Part shown: positions 56,478-64,000 of the stretch, piece by piece
How positions within the stretch are numbered: position 1 is the stretch's first letter
How the letters are laid out: each line of letters opens with the position of its first letter
NCBI RefSeq assembly: GCF_004193775.1
Contig: NC_041004.1
Location: forward strand, 33,814,411-33,878,410
Direction of reading: 5' to 3'
Length of the DNA: 64,000 nt
DNA from: Glycine soja
Lineage: Eukaryota; Streptophyta; Magnoliopsida; Fabales; Fabaceae
Position numbers and translations under genes: made by a program
Notes under the pieces: generated by a model
What the model saw: the letters and a program-made list of their open reading frames with translations, nothing else
Databases searched by the model: none
What the model was told of the DNA's origin: nothing

Positions 56478-57302
56478 ATGGCATTCTTGGGAGACACAAG
56501 CAGTTAGACAGTTGTGAACTCCACATTAGGTTTTATTTTCCCAAATGGATCCATTGTTCACAACGACAGTGGTGTTTACTTCCAAGCTTCCACTCCAGTT
56601 CCCATTCGAGTACCTAACGGGTGTGATTTTCAAATGTTAAAAACCAGAATACACAATACCCTTAAGCTAACCGACAAGCAATTTTTGGATGAAATTTACT
56701 ACCGACAGCCTTTCACGTATGCAGGTAATCAATTTCGGTTTCAATGTATGCAACTGAAAGATGATGCTGATGTTAACACAATGTTAATGTGTAATCATGA
56801 ATTTTCGTTTGTTGGTCCAATTGAGTTATTATGTAGCATTGCTAGAACCCCAAATGGTATTTTAAACTTACTTGAAACTACTATGACCCCTACTCATGAT
56901 GCCCTGCTATATTACAATGGGAGGTGGAACATGTCACGCCAAAATGAGTTTGTTGGTTACTCGTTCACAGGAAAAAATCCCTGAAACTTTGACATTCCCA
57001 CCGGATGTACCATGGATGAACTGAAGGATTTGATCAAACAAGTTGCGCCTCGTGGGATTCCCCCTTATGGTGTTGATGAAACACAAATGGTAAGGCGATT
57101 GTTTTTTCGGAAACCAATTCACCATGAGTATTCATAAAAAGTTATAAAATTTGAAATAATTGAACTCAAAGCCAACGAGGACGTGATGAAGGTGCTCATT
57201 GAGTCTAACTACTGGAAAAAGATTGGGCCAATAGAAATTTTAGCTGTTTTCAGTAAACCTGTACCGCAAATGGAAGACGAGTTGTCCTTGTCGCAAAATT
57301 AG
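56478..57302 (+). pseudogene. Second MULE gene: protein with two tandem PB1-like modules
   Basis: One frame of 274 codons from ATG 56478 (MAFLGDTSS) to TAG 57300, broken by stops in SS*TVVN, KNP*NFD and YS*KVI. Module 1 (FIFPNGSIVHNDSG, VPNGCDFQMLKTRIHNTLKL, DEIYYRQPFTYAGNQFRF, QLKDDADVNTML, VGPIELLCSI) and module 2 (IPTGCTMDELKDLIKQVAP, RRLFFRKPIHHEYS, IELKANEDVMKVLIE, IGPIEILAVF) align with each other, so the gene arose by duplication. The pattern G....LK..I ... YR.PF ... L..D.DV ... IEL resembles the PB1-like region at the N-terminus of many plant MULE transposases. Here it is a separate gene downstream, in the place MURB has in maize MuDR. No enzymatic motif is seen; a partner-binding role is inferred. 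Confidence 0.7.
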
Positions 57303-58453
57303 CATGAGTTAGTTAGTTGTAGTATTTGATGGAAATTTAATTGTGCTCAACTATGTTGAAGTTAATGTACTGTTTGAATTCATATATTGCATAATCATTT
57401 TCAATTACAAGAATCTCAACTAAAAAAATAGATTTCTATATATAACAAATTAATTAATAAATTATTGTTTTTCTTCTTACGGATCAAGGTGATCCGTACG
57501 TTGATCCGTAAGACACTTACGGATCAACTTGATCCATAAGTGTCTTACGGATCAACGTACGGATCACCTTGATCTGTAAGAAGAAAAACAAGCAGGGGCA
57601 ATTTTGCCATTTTGTTAGAATGCTGGGTGCACCAGCAATAATGCTGGGTGCACCTAGCAACACTCTTTTGCAAAAATGAACTAGGCCCAAAACACAATAA
57701 AAGACGTGCATATATGAAAAATAGGTGTAAATAATGTTTCCATTTTATTTCAGGTAGTGCGAAAATGGGCCAGGCCCAAGACAAGAAGAAAAAAATGGTG
57801 CATGTAATAAAAAGGTGGCGTGGACAGCAATTGTTGTTTTTTTTCTATGTTTTTTTGTTTGTTTTTTTTTTGTTTTTTTTTGTTTTTTTTGCTTTTTTTA
57901 GGTTTGGGTTGGAACCGAGTCAAGGTGACCTGACCCAACCCGCATTTGGGCATCAGGGTTGAAAAAACCCTAGATGACCTAAATCCCAAAACGACACGAC
58001 TACACGAGAACTGGGGAACCATCACGGAGGGTGGTGCGCCTTCCCCCAAGGCCACTGACCGGCAATGCGAGACCACCATGGCCATGTTACCGTAGAGAAA
58101 CTATTACAGGAAGCAGAACAAAACACAATCACAAAGAGAGGATTTGGAAAGATAGAGTTTAAAGGAGAGCAACAAAAATACCTAATTTAAAACAAAGAAG
58201 AAGAAAAAAAATCCTAATAAAACTATAGTTGCATGCAACGAATTAAGCTGTGAATGCCTTCAATCAACAAAAAAACAAACGCAAAGAATAGATATGAAGG
58301 GTATGAGAAAACATGTTGTTTTTGTGAGAAGGGCGGAGCAGAGGCAAAGTAATATCAAAACCCTCGAAATCGCAGAGAGCGGTTGTGTGATTTAAAGGTA
58401 ATTAGAAAGAGGGTGTTGTGTGTGGTTTGAAGAAGAAGAAAAAGAAGAGAAAG

Positions 58454-58629
58454 CAAATACTTTAGTATTTTCTATATTACTCCACACTTATTCTTTTTTT
58501 CATTTTTATACATTTTCTCTTTTTTATTTATTTTTCTTATTTATTTATTTATTTCTGATTTTTTTTTAGACCCGGGCAGAATTAGGGTCTGACAAATACT
58601 TTAGTATTTTCTATATTACTCCACACTTA
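58454..58629. repeat. 37-bp direct repeat
   Basis: CAAATACTTTAGTATTTTCT plus the next 17 bases occur at 58454-58490 and again at 58593-58629, apparently identical, 139 bp apart. The second copy starts at the final CA of the Ogre-like LTR. It may reflect a local duplication at the LTR border. Confidence 0.85.
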
Positions 58630-58880
58630 ACCTTTGTGTTGTGCAAGTTCATCCATAAAAAGGTTATATACTTTACTAGCTACTTGGATTTTTGATAGTT
58701 TGTGTATATATGATTTACTTTTAAGCATGTTATCTTTATTTATGATAAATTAGTTCTTCTCTAGCAATGTAATTAAAAAAATTAATTTTATGACAATTTA
58801 ATCCACGACTTTATCAATTTCTTGACTAATTTAGTTTTCAAATTTGGTTAACTATGTTGTGCTAAAAGGATTAATTAGTC
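58630..58880. other. AT-rich spacer
   Basis: No coding or repeat structure recognised between the Ogre-like LTR end and the gypsy pol remnant. Confidence 0.4.
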
Positions 58881-60540
58881 ATGAAGTTAACAAATTTATG
58901 GGCGACCAAATTCCGAAAGGAATAAGGATAGAGTTGAGTAACCCCGCAGGCTTGCGCATGACAAACTTGATTTGTTGACACACACTACATTGTCTGACGA
59001 ACTGTTTAACATCCTGGAGCATGTTTGATCAATAAAAATTAGACTGAAGCCTATGAAGTGTGTTTTTGATCCCTAGGTGACACTAATGGGGGTGGCGTAG
59101 AACTCGATTAATAGAAAATGAGTTCGTCGTGAATGCGAAAATCAAGATGGTCAAGGGGGTTCTAAACAATTGAATTCAACTGTGTTTGGTATGTGGGACA
59201 AGTCGAGATGGACTGTTTCAATTGGGACATTAAAGTGAAATTAGGCACAAATAGGATGAAGTAAGTACTAGGAGATGACATATCAATACGTGACAAGGAG
59301 TCTGCAACAATGTTTGAGACCCTTGTTTTATATTGGATATCATAATCAAAGCCCAGTAATTTGGCCAAATAGAATTGTTGTTCAAGCGTTTGAATAATTT
59401 GGGACATCAATTCCCGGAGGCTCCTATGATCGGTGAGGATTGTGAATTTGTGCCCAAGGAGGTATTGTCGCCATTTTCGCATGGCGGTCGTGATGGCATG
59501 CAATTCTCGGACATAGGTGGAAGCATGTTGCATTCTGAGGCAAAATAGCTTACTAAAAAAGGCAATGGCATAACCGCGCTGCGTAAGGCCGAACAACTCC
59601 CATGACGATGCCGAACACATCGGTTTCCAGGACGAATGGTAATTCGAAATCTGGAAGAGCAAGAATAGGGGTTGTCTTCATGGCTTGTTTCAGTTTGGCG
59701 AAATCATCTTGTAAGGCTGGGGTTCGTCGAAAAGCATCTTTGCATAGCAAGGTCGTAAGGGGAGAAGTAATGTTCGCATAACCCCGCACAAACTTGCGGT
59801 AAAACCCTGTAAGGCCTAGAAATGCACGGAGATCCTTTGGATTCAAAGGAGTGGGCAAGTCCAGGATGGCCTATACCTTGGATGGTTCAGGGGACACTCT
59901 GTTCTTGGAAACTACGTGGCTCAAGTAATCCAGCTGGCGTTGGCCGAACAAACATTTAGAACGCTTAAGGAAGAATTGGCCGCACAATAATATCTGAAAT
60001 ACCACCTCCAAGTGGTGAAGATGAGCCTGAAGTGTAGCACTATAAACCAAAATATCATCAAAAAACACGACAACAAATTTGCATAAGAAAGGTTGAAGGA
60101 GGTGATTCATAGTGGCCTGAAAGGGGGAGGGCGCATTGCAAAGCCCGAAAGGCATAACCCGATATTCGTAGTGGCCCTGGTGGGTTTGAAATGCTGTTTT
60201 AAGGATGTCGACGTCCGCCATTAGTATTTGATGGAAACCTTGGCGAAGGTCAAGCTTGGAAAACCAAGATGCACTGCCCAGATTGTCAAGGAGTTCATTA
60301 ATAGTGGGAATTGAGAAACGATCTTTGATTGTAATAGAATTCAAGGCCCTGTAATCCACACACATGCGTCAAGTTCCATCCTTCTTTTTCACGAGTAACA
60401 CTGGGGAGGAGAATGGGCTTCGACTGTGTTGCATTAAACTGGAATTGAGTAATTCCATAACTGTCGTTCAATTTCCGACTTCTGGAAGTATGGATATTTG
60501 TAGGGTCTAACATATGTTTTGCCTTCAAAAAAAATTATTT
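58880..60540 (-). pseudogene. Ty3/gypsy pol remnant (RT, RNase H, start of integrase), chromovirus-like
   Basis: On the minus strand: MCVDYRALNSITIKDRFSIP, WFSKLDLRQGFHQI, VMPFGLCNAPSPFQATMNHL and VVFFDDILVYS (catalytic FxDD-type motif present) at 60365-59871, then LPTPLNPKDLRAFLGLTGFY (59858), RNase H with LGHKFTILTDHRSLRELMSQ and VSNIVADSLSRI (59662-59162), and a frame-shifted integrase H2C2 zinc region (QCSVCQQIKF-like, about 59000-58900). The order is that of Ty3/gypsy. The VFFDDILVYS form reminds me of Reina-type chromoviruses. There are stops (for example before AILDLPTP) and shifts, and no LTR, gag or protease is seen. Confidence 0.85.
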
Positions 60541-61343
60541 GCTGATTAACAGAAAATGAGAAACGAGCAACTCATTATATAAAGGGAAATAACGTTTTGA
60601 AGATGATTTAATTATGAAAAAAGGACAAATTAACCGTATATATTTTTACCTCTCTTTTCTTCTTTGTGTTTTGTGGTTTTTTTTGGATGGTGGTTTTTGT
60701 CGCCCTCACCAACATTAAAGTCCTTTTTTTAATACAAAAATAAGGGGTAGGAGATAACCCATTTACTTCCACAACAATTTATTTTATTAAATTTTTTGTG
60801 GTAATTAATGTTTCCTTTTTGGTTTAGTAGCCTTTCTTTGATAGGATACGACTGAATGGTAGGTTTAAGCTCACCTTCCATCCCCATCACCAATGGCGGA
60901 TCCAGGACTTTGAGTTATGAAATAAATTATAAAATACAAATCTATGAGATTTTATTTATAATAATTTTTAAAAATTTATTTATGAATTTTAGAAAATAAG
61001 GGAGTGCAAGTGTACCCTTATGGCCACAATGTAGGTCAGTCAATGCCCATAACCATAGATTTTTTGGCAGCTTCCTAAAGAGAAGAGGAAGACTATATCA
61101 CCCCAATCTCTTTTTCTTTAAAATTAAAACATGCAAGGATACTGCATATAAGAGAAATTTAAAAACTGGTTGAAAAACCTATTTCTTATCTCAAACAGTG
61201 AGAAAGTACAATACCACGTGACAGTTTCTTATACAATTATTAGTAACTGATAGCAATACTACACAAGCATATAGTAGGCCCAAGAGAACAAGTACCATAC
61301 CAACCTAACAGAATCTGTTATAACAGAATTCTATCCCACTACC
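60541..61343. other. Intergenic region
   Basis: No gene or transposon end recognised. Confidence 0.45.
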
Positions 61344-61348
61344 CCACA

Positions 61349-63605
61349 TGTAACATCCCAATTTTTTTGTAAATAAATTTAAAAAACTTTTTAGTAAAAA
61401 TAAATAAATAAATAAATATAGAGGAAATAATAGGCTGAGTACCCTAGGTATAAATAGTTATGTTAAGTCAGCTGCCTCCTTTTGTCCTCATTTTCGTTTT
61501 TCCCCTTCTCCTCTCAAAATCCTTTCTTTTTCCCGCAGCCCACCAAACCAGTCTCAGAAAAACAACGATCTCGAACCCGTTCACCGTTGGATCGTCGTGA
61601 AATTTGAGTATCATGTGCGCAACCCAATTCCAAACATTCTCACCGTTGGGAAATTCAAAATCGTATCTGAGCTTAGAGGAAAGTCCTTCGCATTGTAACA
61701 TTTTAATTTCTCGCAGAAACCCAAAACTGTCTCGGTAAAAATACGATCCCGGTTTCGGTAGCCGTTGGATTTTCATGAAATTTGGATATGTTGTTTGAAA
61801 TTCAATTCCGCACGCTTTCACCGTTGGGATTTGCGAGATAATATTAGTGGAGGGAGAAAAAGGAATCGCATGAAGACAGTACAAGTGGAGGTTTCAATCT
61901 CTTCTCCGTCTCTCTGACGTTTGGGAATTCTATCGGAGCAGTCGGATGAATAATTGAAAGAATTTCCGGGAACCGCTAGAGATGTTGCTATCGCTGGCTG
62001 AAGACACGTGAGCCCGCTTAGAAGTAAGGGATGAGTTATTCACAGTTGTGTATTAGTGAGAACATGTGTAGGGATCCTTAGAGGATTAAATTGGGATTTT
62101 ATTTTGGGATGTTTGTTAAATTGCAATTTTTCCTTTATGATTATAAATAAAATATTGATGTCCTGATGAAAAATTGCTTAATAAATTGTGCTCTTGGTAT
62201 TTGTATATTTCGACCTATGATTTTGATATAATTGTGTAATATTATTTGAGGGGTTTTAGTCCTCATGTTGTGATAGTCTTTTATATAAATTATTATATTG
62301 AGGATATGAAATGATAATTCAAATTGTGAGTATGTGATAAATTGTAGAATAACATGTTGCTTTGAGATTATAATATTGTTATTGAGATTGAGTATAAGTG
62401 TAAAGTTGAACATGTGTTAATTTGTGAGATACGTGTAAACATGTGATGGTGGATTGTGACACTATGAGATGTGAAATTGTGAATGAGTTCTAGTTGTGGA
62501 TAAGTGTGTAGTTAACACTTGATGTGAAATTACTTGTGTTGTAAGCTATGAATTGTACAATAACCCGACCAGCGTTATCTTGAGAAAAGCGTTGATGCGC
62601 AGTGTTAAAGAGAAAATGTAGGTTTCCTATTTAGGAACCAGTGTTAAATCGTAGCGCAATTGTGTTGAACGTGTTTAAAACATGAGTGTAAGGTCGTGGG
62701 TATTGTATAATTCATGAGCAGTGTCTGCATGCAAAAATTATTTTAGGGGTTGGACCTGAATCAGGAGGGAGAGGCCCTGACAGACTCTTCGGAGTGTAGG
62801 CCTTGGGGGTCACCGGGTTTGAGTGCTCCTTTAAGCCTATGCTGATCTCATATGGTTGGAGCATTCTCGCAAAACATCGTGATCCTGACTGGTCTCCCTA
62901 TGATCTTACTTAGTGAGAGTGACCTGACAAACCCATTGTGTGGTGTGTCTTGTTATGTACTCCTAAGCGCCCCAGGGTGGTTTTTCACTGACATGGTACC
63001 ACATTGCATATAGGATTGAGTCTTAGCATAACTATTGCATATGCTTGCTAATTGATGTGTTATTATATCTTGATCGAAGTGTGGGATTCTTGTGTAATGT
63101 GATTGATAATTGAAAAGTGAATTTTGAATGACGAAGTGGTGAAGTTACGTGAGCTATGTTTAAGCAAGTGGTATCTCATTTATATAATATGTATATTTAA
63201 TTGTCTTGTTTCTCTATTAGCTAGGAATGTGATAACTCACTCCCTGTGTGTTGTTGTGTTTGGATCCTGTGATGATCTTGAACTTGTGTTCGGGGGAGCA
63301 GATGAATAGGTGGATGACTATGAAGAGCCTCATGCTAGAGGACACGGGAACACAACGCTCTGATAGGATGTGACATTAGGATATAGGTTCTATATTAATT
63401 GTATGAAGCTTAGATGACCTTGTTGAGTCGAGAATACTTTATTATTTATTTGGACAAGTTTGAATATGATGTAGAAGAAAATGAATGTGAACCTTTTTCC
63501 CCTTTGAAACACTTGTTTAAAAAAAATGTTTTAAAAATACTTTTAATTAATATTTAAATTTTTTATTCCTTATTAGTATATATGTGAGGGGTAGAGGGTG
63601 TCACA
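61349..63605 (+). mobile_element. Solo LTR (2.26 kb) of a Ty3/gypsy-type retrotransposon
   Basis: It begins TGTAACATCCCAATTTT and ends TAGAGGGTGTCACA, with perfect CCACA target duplications (61344-61348, 63606-63610). It has no PBS, PPT or coding domains, as expected for a solo LTR. Two copies of a unit with CCGTTGGAT(C/T)(G/T)TC(G/A)TGAAATTTG are near 61585-61610 and 61760-61790, a pattern seen in legume Tekay/Del LTRs (inference). The minus-strand frame at 61468-61884 crosses these repeats and is not considered a gene. Confidence 0.88.
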
Positions 63606-63610
63606 CCACA

Positions 63611-64000
63611 CCCTTTTGGTTATTTTGTTTTAGCTATCATGCAGTAGCACTTAGGACCTAGTCTCGTATTATAAATAATGTACTCCACTAGAAGTAAAAA
63701 AAGGAAAGAAGAATTATCAAATACCAGTTTAGTGTAACTTAGCATAAAGTAGCTTAATTTTCGTTCGTATCAGTAACACTTTACAATTAATTTTTGTAGG
63801 TTCTTCCAGGTTTAAAATTGTAGTAATGTAAATAAGGATGTTTCGTGCATCACCTGGAAAATGAAATACAACTTGCACTTTTTTTGGTTTTAATTATAAG
63901 AGGACAAACTTACATGAATTGATTTGATGAGGTGTCAAAATTTGGCTGGATTGATAAGGAAGGGAAGAGGAAGAGGAACAAAAAATTTGATTTCCATCAA
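63611..64000. other. Unannotated right flank
   Basis: No gene, RNA or repeat recognised after the solo LTR. Confidence 0.4.

Larger units (their letters stand above)
52562..57665 (+). mobile_element. Mutator-like element 2 (5.1 kb) with transposase-OTU gene and PB1-like gene
   Basis: 45-bp terminal inverted repeats (52562-52606, 57621-57665) beginning GAGTGTTGCTAGGTGCACC differ at one position. Perfect 9-bp target duplications TTTTGCAAA flank it (52553-52561, 57666-57674). Subterminal GGATCAACTTGATCC palindromes lie at 52875-53003 and 57475-57585. Two plus-strand genes follow one another: transposase-OTU (53116-56080) and a tandem PB1-like protein (56478-57302). Both have several stop codons. 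This copy shows the complete gene order of the family. Confidence 0.95.
51210..58594 (+). repeat. Ogre/Tat-like LTR, split by MULE 2
   Basis: Near its start it has GGAGTCGCAACCAACG, AGGAAAACGTTGAAAAAA and AAAGGTGTTAGCACCCCGCG, phrases typical of legume Ogre/Tat LTRs. Its end reads GGCAGAATTAGGGTCTGACA (58594). Without the MULE and its duplication it would be about 2.3 kb. About three tandem units of a ~100-bp repeat (around GGTGTAAATAGTGTTTC and GGTGCATGT) flank the MULE site (52440-52560, 57690-57810). The start (51210 or 51225) and the target duplication could not be fixed. No internal Ogre sequence follows, so it is a solo or broken LTR. Confidence 0.55.

Noticed and set aside
51210..58599. 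5-bp target duplication for the Ogre-like LTR
   Set aside because: GATAT or TGCGA on the left does not match AATAC on the right; the boundaries are left open.
61468..61884. 138-codon reverse-strand frame in the solo LTR
   Set aside because: It crosses LTR repeat units and has no domain; likely a chance frame.
1..64000. tRNA or rRNA genes
   Set aside because: None seen by eye; the tRNA-like strings found are retroelement primer binding sites.

Overview
The window is plant nuclear DNA made mostly of transposons. The protein families, a Tgm-like CACTA end and the retrotransposon styles suggest a legume, most likely soybean (Glycine); this is inference, because no search could be run. I see only two plausible intact host genes, both intronless AP2/ERF transcription factors (33714-34385 minus, 37624-38079 plus). 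A broken ERF copy lies at 31141-31603.

Layout. (1) 1-5197: the right part of a CACTA-type DNA transposon whose left end is outside the window. It carries exon-sized fragments, all on the minus strand, of at least three host genes: translation elongation factor EF1B-gamma, a signal-peptide-peptidase-like protease (SPPL), and an unrecognised gene. (2) 5198-15835: a nested stack. An L1-type LINE fragment is split by a Ty1/copia element (5393-14816). That copia is split inside gag by a very young non-autonomous Ty3/gypsy-derived element (8793-14157, almost identical LTRs, perfect target duplication CTGCT). (3) 15943-26602: a copia LTR remnant, then a second Ty1/copia element (minus) interrupted by two solo LTRs (18288-22176 and 24319-25446), each with a perfect 5-bp target duplication. 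(4) 26603-31139: an older copy of the young gypsy-derived element that has lost its right LTR and ends abruptly in the ERF pseudogene. (5) 31141-38100: the ERF cluster. (6) 40989-57665: three members of one Mutator-like (MULE) family: a 357-bp miniature element, a 7129-bp element and a 5104-bp element. The two large ones have perfect 9-bp target duplications. (7) 51210-58594: an Ogre/Tat-like LTR that hosts the 5.1-kb MULE. (8) 58880-60540: a decayed Ty3/gypsy pol. (9) 61349-63605: another solo LTR with target duplication CCACA.

The most unusual content is the MULE family. Its transposase (FAR1-type zinc domain, DDE core, SWIM-like finger) reads in one frame into a C-terminal OTU-type cysteine protease domain. 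The 5.1-kb copy also has a second gene downstream, coding for two tandem copies of a PB1-like module. In the 7.1-kb copy that second gene and the end of the OTU domain are replaced by a convergent, intron-containing plant mobile domain (PMD, MAIN/MAIL1-type) gene. Subterminal palindromes differ between copies (TTCCGGAA-type against GGATCAACTTGATCC-type) although the terminal repeats match. All visible copies carry premature stops, so mobility today would depend on intact relatives elsewhere.
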